Source: Flavobacteriales bacterium
GTDB taxonomy: Bacteria > Bacteroidota > Bacteroidia > Flavobacteriales_D > Sanyastnellaceae
Reading direction: 5' to 3'
Assembly: GCA_027491075.1 (NCBI GenBank)
Contig: JAIXWX010000025.1
Coordinates: 248,001 to 312,000, forward strand
Length of the DNA stretch: 64,000 bases
Shown: positions 16,950-24,411 of the stretch, one piece after another
How the letters are laid out: every line of letters begins with the position of its first letter
How positions within the stretch are numbered: the first letter of the stretch is position 1
Program-made: the position numbers and the translations under genes
The notes under the pieces: generated by a model
Told to the model about the DNA's origin: nothing
Database searches by the model: none
What the model saw: only the letters and a program-made list of their open reading frames with translations

Positions 16950-17735
16950 ATGAAAAAAGCAATCACTTTCGGACTGTCAATTCTTTTTTTGACAAACCTA
17001 AATGCTCAGACTACCCCTATTTCAGAAATGGACAAGGCTGAAAGTTATTTTAGAAACTCAAGCATTGTAACCTACAATGAAGACTACGCTCCAAAAGACT
17101 ATATAGGGTCCCTTATTTATTATAAACCAGGAGATGAAAAGAATATTCGAATTCTGAAAATAACTAAACCTAATGACAGCACAATAGTAAGGACGGTTAT
17201 TGACGATATTCTTTACCAAAAAATGCATTCTAGAGAAGAGGTTGCAAGTGCAAAGTTTTTGGGAATTTTCAACGCTAAAGTTACAAATCAACACTTGTTA
17301 GAAGTAATTCTGCTAAGAGATTATTCACTTGAAGCTCAATCCTTCCTAATAGATTTGGTTCTTTATGATCAAGTATTAAAATTTTCAACGCCGTTAAAAA
17401 ATGCAGGTTACAAAGTTGAGTTTGTCTGGAAAGTTAATGTTAACAAATTGACGTCAAGGGTATTTAAAGAAGGTGATGTTCAAGTTGGTTTTAATTATCA
17501 AGTTGAAGGAAGTGGGAAAATTTATAATAAAACAGAAGACTTCACTAAGAAAAATCTAATAACCTTACAGACTATGGATGTGACAATATTTATGACTGAA
17601 GCAACAAAGTCAATTGAAAGTGTGATAAAGGGAAATAAATCTAATGTAAAATCTGAAAAAGAGTTCCTTGCGTTAACAAAGCCCAAAGACTACATTATAG
17701 CTGATAAGATTGTTTTTGAGGAGATTAAAGAATAA
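16950..17735 (+). CDS. Exported protein of unknown function
   Basis: The 261-residue product has a Sec signal peptide (MKKAITFGLSILFLTNLNAQ, cleavage after NAQ) and no sorting domain, so it should be periplasmic. The mature part alternates strands and short helices with no recognisable motif; it contains no cysteine in its mature region that I can see, and it ends in a basic/acidic tail. It is the single gene of its cassette, flanked by palindromes D and E. AT-rich composition matches the rest of the array. No function can be given. Confidence 0.75.
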   Translation: MKKAITFGLSILFLTNLNAQTTPISEMDKAESYFRNSSIVTYNEDYAPKDYIGSLIYYKPGDEKNIRILKITKPNDSTIVRTVIDDILYQKMHSREEVASAKFLGIFNAKVTNQHLLEVILLRDYSLEAQSFLIDLVLYDQVLKFSTPLKNAGYKVEFVWKVNVNKLTSRVFKEGDVQVGFNYQVEGSGKIYNKTEDFTKKNLITLQTMDVTIFMTEATKSIESVIKGNKSNVKSEKEFLALTKPKDYIIADKIVFEEIKE

Positions 17736-17739
17736 AGGC

Positions 17740-17849
17740 TACACATAACAGCACTTACCCAAAAGTGGCGGTTCAATATTTAAATCGAGCTTTGTGCTTA
17801 GTTGATAGTGAAGTATTTCGAAATCGCCACCTTCAGGTAGCTACTAACC
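17740..17849 (+). repeat. attC-like palindrome E, interrupted by a group II intron
   Basis: The left arm TACACATAACAGCACTTACC (17740-17759) and GTGGCG (near 17765) pair with CGCCAC (17825-17830), GGTA (17836-17839) and CTACTAAC (17841-17848). The expected outer arm GTTATGTG is missing here but appears as TTATGTGCAAC at 18347-18357, on the far side of the intron. The core AGCTTTGTGCTTAG then TTGATAGTGAAGTAT is present. The intron thus split this site near its right terminus. Confidence 0.68.
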
Positions 17850-18347
17850 GTATGTGTCTTGAATGACACCCGAGAAGCGGGGTCAATGCTGTACAGAAGA
17901 TCGAAGACAGCTTTGTCTTTAGGAAACATGAGCGCGAAGTCCGAACGAATAGGATGTTCGAATTACTAATAGGCTCAATCTGACAGGCCGACCGCAAATT
18001 CCTGATAGGAGGAATTTGAAATCGCTAGTTATATGTTGAAGTAAGTTCTTTCGTGGTACTCAATTACAACGTTAATTTTTCGACAGGCAATTTGGGTAAG
18101 ATTTGGAACAATCTCAATAAGCGATTGATGAAGTGGGTGCAATGGGAAAAGGGGCTTTATGTTTATGCGAGTTTGAAATGGCTAAAGAAGAAATACAAGG
18201 CTAGGCCTGCACTTTTTCCGCATTGGGCAATGGTTCATCCGCAGTTTTTGATACATTAGTGACTGAACAAGAAAAGCCTTATGAAGGGTGACCTTCAAGT
18301 ACGGTTTTGTGAGAACGCAGGGGTGAAATTCCCTTGCGTGACTCGAT
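17850..18347 (+). mobile_element. Group II intron remnant, copy 1 (internally deleted)
   Basis: The left boundary GTATGTG and about 190 bp of conserved 5' ribozyme-like sequence are followed by the end of a maturase gene, a good domain V and a hairpin like domain VI. Domain V (about 18273-18308) shows the AGC triad in AAAGCC paired with GGTTTT, then TGAAGG-GTGA-CCTTCA with a GNRA tetraloop. Domain VI has CGCAGGG paired with CCCTTGCG. Most of the maturase gene is deleted. Insertion inside an attC-like site is the habit of group IIC-attC introns. Boundaries are accurate to a few bases. This accounts for the 17736-18376 gap together with palindrome E. Confidence 0.78.
18053..18259 (+). pseudogene. 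Fragment of group II intron maturase (C-terminal thumb region)
   Basis: The frame encodes NYNVNFSTGNLGKIWNNLNKRL, KWLKKKYKARP and LFPHWAMVHP, which I match to the X/thumb and tail of intron-encoded reverse transcriptases (family pattern INYYGKF...LN.RL.KW...KARP.LF.HW). The reverse transcriptase palm, with its YADD box, is absent. The upstream sequence joins directly to non-coding intron 5' sequence, so this is a deletion remnant and not a functional gene. Confidence 0.75.
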
Positions 18348-18376
18348 TATGTGCAACCCGCTTTTAAAATTTAGAC

Positions 18377-19174
18377 ATGCCGATAATAGACCATGAAGCA
18401 TTAATAAACCCGGAACCCGAACAAATAATTTGGAGATACCTCGACCTTGACAAGTTTGAAAGTATTTTAAGGGATAAGGGATTATTCTTCTGCCGGTCTG
18501 ACAAATTCTCTGACCCTTTTGAAGGGACAGTACCTAAAGGAGAGTCAGAAAACAGAGTATCAACAGAGAAGCGGTTGGTGCAATTTCATAATAGCGACAT
18601 GACTCATGAAGAGGCCGTCAAAAGAAGTTACGAAATCGGGAATCTTCATAAAAGATTTAGAAGGGCGTTTATAGTTAACTGTTGGCATATAAATCAGGGT
18701 GAGTCTGATGCAATGTGGAGATTATACTTAAAGACGAATGAAGGTGTGGTTATCCAAACAACTGTCAAGAAATTAAGGGAATCGTTCGACAATTCTGATG
18801 AAGAAATCTACATAAGTAAAGTAAGGTACTTGGACTACGAAAAAAATATTTGGTTTCATGCGAATGACTACCCCGTTAGGGGTTACAACATATTTACGCC
18901 TATTGTCCATAAAAGGACAGCCTTTGTTCATGAAAGTGAACTAAGAATATTTCAACAAATTAACGAAGCAGTGGATAACGACAAATATTGGGACGACAAA
19001 CCCAATTATATGGGAAAACATATTTCATGCAATATTGAGCACCTGATTGACAAAGTTATTATTCCACCGACAGCTGACGAGCCGATAAAAAATAAGGTTG
19101 AAGAGATAATGAAAAAATACGGACTGACAAGAGAGATTGAGAAATCAAAACTGAATGAAGAGCCTTATTATTAA
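18377..19174 (+). CDS. DUF2971 family protein
   Basis: The 265-residue cytoplasmic product shows the DUF2971 pattern: IIWRYLDLDKFESILRDKGLFFCRSDKFSDPFEGTVP near the N-terminus (tryptophan, DPFEG), then VNCWHINQGESDAMWRLYLKTNEGVVIQTTV in the middle, and a conserved HESELRIF segment. The function of the family is unknown; it is frequent in variable genome regions. The gene starts 29 bp after the split attC-like site and is followed by palindrome F, so it forms its own cassette. AT-rich composition agrees with transfer. Confidence 0.82.
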   Translation: MPIIDHEALINPEPEQIIWRYLDLDKFESILRDKGLFFCRSDKFSDPFEGTVPKGESENRVSTEKRLVQFHNSDMTHEEAVKRSYEIGNLHKRFRRAFIVNCWHINQGESDAMWRLYLKTNEGVVIQTTVKKLRESFDNSDEEIYISKVRYLDYEKNIWFHANDYPVRGYNIFTPIVHKRTAFVHESELRIFQQINEAVDNDKYWDDKPNYMGKHISCNIEHLIDKVIIPPTADEPIKNKVEEIMKKYGLTREIEKSKLNEEPYY

Positions 19175-19189
19175 GATTTGACAATGCGG

Positions 19190-19318
19190 GCAGCACACAA
19201 CAACATGTTTCTGCCAGCTTGGGGTGAACTGTTAAATTGTAGTTTAGTTTTATTAATTTAGTTTACGTTTCTTGGACAGAATGCAGCTTCGGAAACCCAA
19301 GCCGTCAGAAACACAAAC
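19190..19318 (+). repeat. attC-like palindrome F, interrupted by second intron remnant
   Basis: CAGCACACAACAACATG (about 19190-19206), TTTCTG and AGCTTGGG (19216-19223) pair with CCCAAGC (19296-19302), CAGAAA (19306-19311) and CAAAC. This is the strongest palindrome of the set. The shared TTGACAGTGAA core is not evident here. The intron starts exactly at its right arm, after AAAC. Confidence 0.62.
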
Positions 19319-19749
19319 GTGTGTGACTTGAATGACTCCCGTGAAGCGGGGTCAGTGCTGTACAGAAGATCGAAGACAGCTTTGTCTTTAGGAAACATGA
19401 GCGCGAAGTCCGAGCGAACAGGATGTTCGAATTACTGATATGCTCAATCTGACAGGCCGACCGCAAATGCCTGATAGGAGGAATTTGAAATTGCTAGTTA
19501 AATGTTGAAGTTAAGTTCTTTTGTGGTACTCGATTACAACGTTTATTTTTCGACAGGCAATTTGGGTAAGATTTGGGGCAATCCTAATAAGCGATTTATG
19601 AAATGGGTACAATGAGAAAAGGGATTTTATGTTAAGGCGAGTTTGAAATGGCTATAGAAGAAGTACAAGGCCATGCCTAGAGTTTTTCCATATAGAACAA
19701 TGGTTCATCCGTGATGTATGCTTACATTGGTAACGGAACACCAAGAGCT
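19319..19749 (+). mobile_element. Group II intron remnant, copy 2 (more decayed)
   Basis: From GTGTGTGACTTGAATGAC onward it aligns base for base with copy 1 (17850-18271) with scattered substitutions. It has the same internal deletion joining 5' ribozyme sequence to the maturase tail. In-frame stops (TGA near 19615, TAG near 19654) and loss of domain V and VI after about 19749 mean it cannot splice. The sequence from 19750 to 19874 shows nothing I can identify. Confidence 0.75.
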
Positions 19750-19874
19750 CTCTGCATAGATTGGACGAGGTGGGTGAATGGAGGGGTTTTTACAGGGTTC
19801 TAAGGGGAATCGGAGGTGACATGGATCCATCTTCCCCCATTCGTAAACATGGCCAATGCACTAAATAGAAATAA

Positions 19875-20252
19875 ATGCGCATACTCTTTATCTTTTTTCT
19901 TTTGATGATTTCGAGTTTTGTGCAGGCGCAAGATTTGAGCTGTAGTGATTTTAAGGTAGGCACATTTAGAATGAATTGCCCAAATCATGATCTTCCCGTC
20001 TATACGATAGAGAGAACAGAGAAATTGCAAAAAGAAAGGTATGCTGATTCAGAAAAAGAGGTTGAGGGATTTATAGAATGGAAATCCGAATGCAATTATG
20101 AATTGACGTATTTAAACGCTCCACCAGAAATGAATGGAAAGAAAATAAATACAGTTATCACTAAGATTGAAGGGAACAAGGCATTTTGTAGTTCCACGTT
20201 CGAAGGTTTGCCGGGTATCATTCTGGAATGTGAAATAGAGAAATTGAATTAG
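19875..20252 (+). CDS. Small exported cysteine-containing protein
   Basis: The 125-residue product has a clear signal peptide (MRILFIFFLLMISSFVQAQ). The mature domain begins SCSDFKVGTFRMNCP and continues with EGFIEWKSECNYELTYL, a pattern I have seen in small Bacteroidota exported proteins of unknown function (CxxFKxGxF ... W.S.C.Y.L). It contains four to five Cys likely to form disulphides. It follows the second intron remnant and precedes a cupin gene by 48 bp. Whether it belongs to the cassette array is unclear, since no attC-like site follows it. Confidence 0.75.
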   Translation: MRILFIFFLLMISSFVQAQDLSCSDFKVGTFRMNCPNHDLPVYTIERTEKLQKERYADSEKEVEGFIEWKSECNYELTYLNAPPEMNGKKINTVITKIEGNKAFCSSTFEGLPGIILECEIEKLN

Positions 20253-20300
20253 TGAAGTTTACCATCCGCCTTTAGCCGTCAACATAAAACAAATTAAGAA

Positions 20301-20639
20301 ATGAGCAATATACCCTTTCAAACAATAGACTGGACTTCAATAGAGAAAGTTGAATATAAAGGTGAAGTAGGAAAAGCTTTTTGGCAGACAGTTCAATTTG
20401 GTGGACTTCGAATACGATTGGTAGAATACTCCAGCGGATATTTAGCAGACCATTGGTGTCAAAAAGGACATATTGTACATTGCATAGAGGGAGAGTTTAT
20501 CAGCGAACTCAGCACGGGTGAAAGAATTAAATTGGGAAAGGGCGAATCTTATGTCGTTTCTGACAACCTCAGTTCTCATCGTTCTATTTCCGAGAAGGGT
20601 GTCAAGCTTCTAATTATTGATGGGGATTTTTTGAAATAG
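20301..20639 (+). CDS. Cupin-fold protein (DHCW-motif type)
   Basis: The 112-residue product is one cupin barrel. The motif YLADHWCQKGHIVHCIEGEF near residues 47-66 supplies two His and a Cys where cupins bind metal, and a later VVSDNLSSHRS supplies the second-motif His. It resembles the small cupins named for a conserved DH-C-W cluster; their substrate is unknown. It is cytoplasmic, with no signal peptide. It is the last + strand gene before the short hexamer copy at 20702, so it is the right-most gene of the island or the first core gene beyond it. Confidence 0.8.
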   Translation: MSNIPFQTIDWTSIEKVEYKGEVGKAFWQTVQFGGLRIRLVEYSSGYLADHWCQKGHIVHCIEGEFISELSTGERIKLGKGESYVVSDNLSSHRSISEKGVKLLIIDGDFLK

Positions 20640-20701
20640 AATAAGCGATCATCGATTGTTATATTTTATTTGGAATAAGTTACATTATTCACAAATCCTT
20701 T

Positions 20702-20721
20702 CCCATTCCCGTTCCCGTTCC
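20702..20721 (+). repeat. Short CCCRTT hexamer copy at right island border
   Basis: CCCATTCCCGTTCCCGTTCC is three and a third units of the same hexamer as the long tract at 11093-11323, in the same orientation. It sits in the 102-bp gap between the last island gene and the convergent T9SS gene. Confidence 0.8.
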
Positions 20722-20741
20722 TTGATCATCTTGAGAAACAA

Positions 20742-22361
20742 CTACTGTACAATTATTTTCTTCGTGATTGCACCGCTAGTGGTTTGTATTTGCAGAAGGT
20801 ACATACCGGGATAATTTATTTCTATTGGGATACTTAACATGGAGTTGGAAAGCATTTGTTTCTGTTGAATTACTTGTCCAGTGGTAGAAATAATTCTCAT
20901 GGATTGAATTCCGTCTCCGTTTATAGTAAGGGTATTTCCGCGTGCAATGGGATTCGGGAATACTGAAATGTCAGCTCCCCCTTCCATGTTTTCACTGGAT
21001 AATATAATATCTGAAAGTAGTTGGGTGTTCCAAAAATATTCAGTGGGACTGTTAATATTTGGATTTATTGTTCCTGTTAAGACCACGCTGTTATCATCAA
21101 AAACTGCGAGACTAGTCACTTCCTCATCATTATTCTCGAGAGTGTCGTAGCAATATGTTCCGGTTAACTCTCCAGATTCGGCATTAATTTTTAGAACCAT
21201 GTAGTCTCTATCTTGTCCAAATTCCAGAATTTGCGTTCGCCCTCCGACGTAAATGGAACCATTCTTTAGGATCATACAATTGGCGTAGTCACCATTTATT
21301 TCGCCATACTCATATCGATTTTCCCAAAGAATATTGCCATTTGAATCATATTTAATGGTCAAGATATCGGAGTTTCGAAAAATAGAATTCACTATGGTAG
21401 AGTCATGGTGCACTCCTGATATGATAGTGTTGCCATCAGGATCAATAATTAATCCACGTATTTTATCAGATAGAACGTTCGGAGGCAAGTTGGTTCCATA
21501 ATCATGTTGCCATACCAAGCTGCCATCCAAATTAAGTTTTGCGATGCGGTAATTGATATTAGAATATAACATCAGATGGTTATCCGGGGTTGTTTGTACA
21601 TTTAGAATCGGATATTGAACACCGATATCGGCATGAACCGTTAGAGAATTATGGATGTCAATATTTATTAGTACTCGTTCGCCCCCCCATCTGGTTCCGA
21701 AAGCGTACAAGTTATTTTGATGGGCTACCATTCCGGTTCCAAAAGTCGATATTTCGGTATAAGGATTAAAAGTTCTTTCCCATAACAAATTTCCGTTGGT
21801 ATGGAAAGCCATGAGTACGTCAAGTCCAGGTTCTAGAAAATCCGAGTCCAAAATCCCATATTTGCCTGAAATAACAAACAAACAGGTATCGTTGATTATT
21901 TCTAATCGATAGGGTTGATAAGCCGAGTCGGGAGGATTTTGCATTTGTTGAACCCATTGCAATTGACCATCAAGAGAATATTTTTGAATGATCCCTTTTC
22001 TTTCATACTCAGTTACTTCTTCTGAATTCAATATATACAGGTTGTTGAACACGTCGAAATTATAATCTACAATATCATTGTTTATTACCGAATCTTTTCC
22101 GAATTCCATGGTGGATATGGTATCCCCCTCAAGATTGTATTGTACAATATAAACAACGTTTTTGTTTTCTGTCTTTTTTATTCCAAAAACTTCAATGGTA
22201 TCACCTTTATAACGGACCGTAGGGGAGTTGAATACATATGCGGGATCATTGGGCGGTAAGTCACTAGACCATACCATTGTATTCTGTGCATCGACGCTGG
22301 AAGTTATTCCAATGAAGAATAAAAATGCAAGAGTTAGCTTTAGAAGAAATAGAGTTTTCAT
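20742..22361 (-). CDS. T9SS-sorted beta-propeller-like secreted protein
   Basis: The product from ATG 22361 (539 residues) begins with a signal peptide (MKTLFLLKLTLAFLFFIGI...VDAQ). The body contains repeated strand motifs such as GNILWENRYEYG, GSLVWQHDYGTN and GNLLWERTFNPY, typical of PQQ-like or SBBP-type propellers. It ends in a T9SS type A sorting domain (ISVFPNP, ITGQV, YPGMYLLQI, KKIIVQ). It should be exported across the outer membrane and may be released or surface anchored; no enzyme motif is visible. A perfect promoter box lies 5 nt before the ATG, so the earlier in-frame ATG at 22388 is rejected. Confidence 0.88.
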   Translation of the reverse strand: MKTLFLLKLTLAFLFFIGITSSVDAQNTMVWSSDLPPNDPAYVFNSPTVRYKGDTIEVFGIKKTENKNVVYIVQYNLEGDTISTMEFGKDSVINNDIVDYNFDVFNNLYILNSEEVTEYERKGIIQKYSLDGQLQWVQQMQNPPDSAYQPYRLEIINDTCLFVISGKYGILDSDFLEPGLDVLMAFHTNGNLLWERTFNPYTEISTFGTGMVAHQNNLYAFGTRWGGERVLINIDIHNSLTVHADIGVQYPILNVQTTPDNHLMLYSNINYRIAKLNLDGSLVWQHDYGTNLPPNVLSDKIRGLIIDPDGNTIISGVHHDSTIVNSIFRNSDILTIKYDSNGNILWENRYEYGEINGDYANCMILKNGSIYVGGRTQILEFGQDRDYMVLKINAESGELTGTYCYDTLENNDEEVTSLAVFDDNSVVLTGTINPNINSPTEYFWNTQLLSDIILSSENMEGGADISVFPNPIARGNTLTINGDGIQSMRIISTTGQVIQQKQMLSNSMLSIPIEINYPGMYLLQIQTTSGAITKKIIVQ

Positions 22362-22366
22362 GCTAT

Positions 22367-22374
22367 CAAAGATA
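22367..22374 (-). promoter_or_regulatory. -7 box 5 nt from start codon (leaderless candidate)
   Basis: On the - strand TATCTTTG is followed by five bases and then the ATG at 22361. Transcription starting about 4-7 nt after the box would begin at or next to the start codon. Confidence 0.6.
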
Positions 22375-22455
22375 AAAAAATAAAGCAAATCACTATTAAG
22401 CGATGGGCAGTTTTTGTTAATCTCATGGCTTTGCGAATACGGGATCTTTCTTCGA

Positions 22456-22463
22456 TATCTTTG
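22456..22463 (+). promoter_or_regulatory. -7 box 4 nt from start codon (leaderless candidate)
   Basis: TATCTTTG is followed by GAGA and ATG 22468. It excludes the in-frame TTG/CTG codons further upstream and decides the start of the signal peptide. Confidence 0.62.
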
Positions 22464-22467
22464 GAGA

Positions 22468-24390
22468 ATGAGATCATTATTTGTCTGGATTTGGATGGTG
22501 GGCTTTACGCTGGCTGCGGTGGGTCAAAAGTCTGAATGGACACTGATCGTGGATGGGTACACTGATGTGGATGTAATGGATTGTGCAGTGGACGCGAACG
22601 GTAGTTCTTATTTTGGAATGATATATACCCATGATATCGTTATTCCGGGGCTCAATACTAAATTTCCACTTTCTCCTTATGTAGCTTCCGCTTTGCTGAA
22701 GGTTTCGCCGGAAGGTAAACCGCAGTGGGCACAAGCTATTGTTGGTCATAAGGATACTCGCATCAAGGCAATGTGTGTGGATCAAGTAGGAAATGTCTTT
22801 GTTACAGGCTATGCGGATGGCAATGCGAGTTTTTCGATAGACAAACCAAAGCAAAAAGAACAAGTCGACGAACGCAGCGGAAACGCCATGGTGCCCGGTG
22901 GAATCTTTATAGCCAGTTATTCTCCTAAAGGTGAGTTGAGGTTTGCGAAGCAATTTCTTGGTTCCTGGGGAGAGGGTTTAAGCATCAGCGTCAATTCCAA
23001 AGGAGATATCTACGTGACGGCCTATCACAAGTCTGAATTAAAAGACGCGAGTGGTCGCGTGATCGCTTCCGTAGAGAAGTATAAACACACCACCTCTTTT
23101 CGCTCTCTGCTGATCTTTGATGCAAAGGGAGAATGGCAGAAGACCGTTCCACTAGGAAAGGAATTATCAGATTCTTACATTCATAATTTTAGAGGAAAGT
23201 TCAATCCGATGGATGAATATGTGCTGTATGGTTCCTACGCCCATGCTTTTCAGTTTTCAGAAAAAGACAGTGTCCGCATTTCTCATTTGGAATCGCTGAA
23301 TAGTTTTATCGTGGTTTACAATAAGGACTTAAGCGTGAAATGGATTCAACACTTGGGAGGAGAGCATTATCAACTAGTGAAGGACATTGCTTTTGATAAA
23401 AAGGGATGTATTTATTTCACCGGGACTTACGACGTAGAATGCATTATTTCTAAAGGAATAGAAGTGGTCTCTCGTCAAGAAAAACCCAAACAGTATGGAA
23501 CTGATTTTTTCTACGGCAAATGCTTGTACGACGGCACCATGGACTACACTTATTTCTTTGATCATCCAGAAAATGGGTACAACAACATTGCTCACCAAAT
23601 AGGGGTGGACGGGAATGGAGAGGCACATGTCATCGGAAACTACAACGACACCATCGAAGTCTATGGTAAGACGATTCCAGCGGGTTATCACAATCCTCAG
23701 CCCTTTGAAATGATTTGGAAACGCGACAAGCTGATCTCACTGACACAGACAGGAAGAAATGACGAACATTTTATTTTTCCTTTTTTCTATGATCTCAAGG
23801 AATTCAATTACGCTGGAGGAGCATGGTATTATGGAGAAAAGGGGTATTGGGGGAGTGGTAAGGAAAAAAGGAAGTTGACCAGTAAAGACTACGGTCGCGT
23901 CGTGTTATTGTATGGAGGAAGTATTCCAAGAAAGCCAATGGAAGAGGATCAAGAGCCCAATATGACTGCGGAAAAGTTGCTGGTAGAAAATTTGAAAATG
24001 ATAGAACCCGCTCTCGTTTGTTTGCCAGAAAGCAAGCCAGAGGAGTGGTTAGAATTACCTATAAAGGTAGCGTTAGCTGACTCCATTTCTGCGGTATCAG
24101 AAGTCGCTTCGAATGATTGCGTGATAAAGGAAATCGACTTATCCGCGATGTTGTATCCAAATCCAACGCGCGATCGCACTCAACTGGAGCTAAAGGGATT
24201 TGAGAACAAGGAAGTGCTCATTAAAATCTATGACGAGAAAGGAGCGTTGATCTATCAACAATCCATTTCCAAAGCGGCTCCAACAGAGCGTTTGGAAATG
24301 GATTTGTCGAATCAATCACCAGGGATATACTTTTTCGCTATCGTTTCAGGAACGAACTACAAAGTAGTGCGTTTGTCCTTGGTGCGATAG
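22468..24390 (+). CDS. T9SS-sorted secreted protein with propeller-like repeats
   Basis: The 640-residue product starts MRSLFVWIWMVGFTLAAVGQ, a signal peptide. The body shows repeated strand pairs (VDQVGNVFVTGYADG, SKGDIYVTAYHK, KKGCIYFTGTYD, GNGEAHVIGNYND), the pattern of SBBP-type beta-propellers. The last 75 residues (MLYPNPTRDRTQLEL, YDEKGALIYQQ, SPGIYFFAI, VVRLSLVR) are a T9SS type A sorting domain. It is divergent from the 20742-22361 gene, which has the same architecture, with about 106 bp between starts, so the pair may be a diverged duplication. No catalytic motif is visible. Confidence 0.88.
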   Translation: MRSLFVWIWMVGFTLAAVGQKSEWTLIVDGYTDVDVMDCAVDANGSSYFGMIYTHDIVIPGLNTKFPLSPYVASALLKVSPEGKPQWAQAIVGHKDTRIKAMCVDQVGNVFVTGYADGNASFSIDKPKQKEQVDERSGNAMVPGGIFIASYSPKGELRFAKQFLGSWGEGLSISVNSKGDIYVTAYHKSELKDASGRVIASVEKYKHTTSFRSLLIFDAKGEWQKTVPLGKELSDSYIHNFRGKFNPMDEYVLYGSYAHAFQFSEKDSVRISHLESLNSFIVVYNKDLSVKWIQHLGGEHYQLVKDIAFDKKGCIYFTGTYDVECIISKGIEVVSRQEKPKQYGTDFFYGKCLYDGTMDYTYFFDHPENGYNNIAHQIGVDGNGEAHVIGNYNDTIEVYGKTIPAGYHNPQPFEMIWKRDKLISLTQTGRNDEHFIFPFFYDLKEFNYAGGAWYYGEKGYWGSGKEKRKLTSKDYGRVVLLYGGSIPRKPMEEDQEPNMTAEKLLVENLKMIEPALVCLPESKPEEWLELPIKVALADSISAVSEVASNDCVIKEIDLSAMLYPNPTRDRTQLELKGFENKEVLIKIYDEKGALIYQQSISKAAPTERLEMDLSNQSPGIYFFAIVSGTNYKVVRLSLVR

Positions 24391-24411
24391 TGGATTTCAT
24401 CATCCCTCGAT

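Noticed and set aside
11405-19318. An integron integrase inside the island
   Set aside because: No tyrosine recombinase frame with RHRY residues exists on either strand here, so only the cassette array, not a full integron, is claimed.
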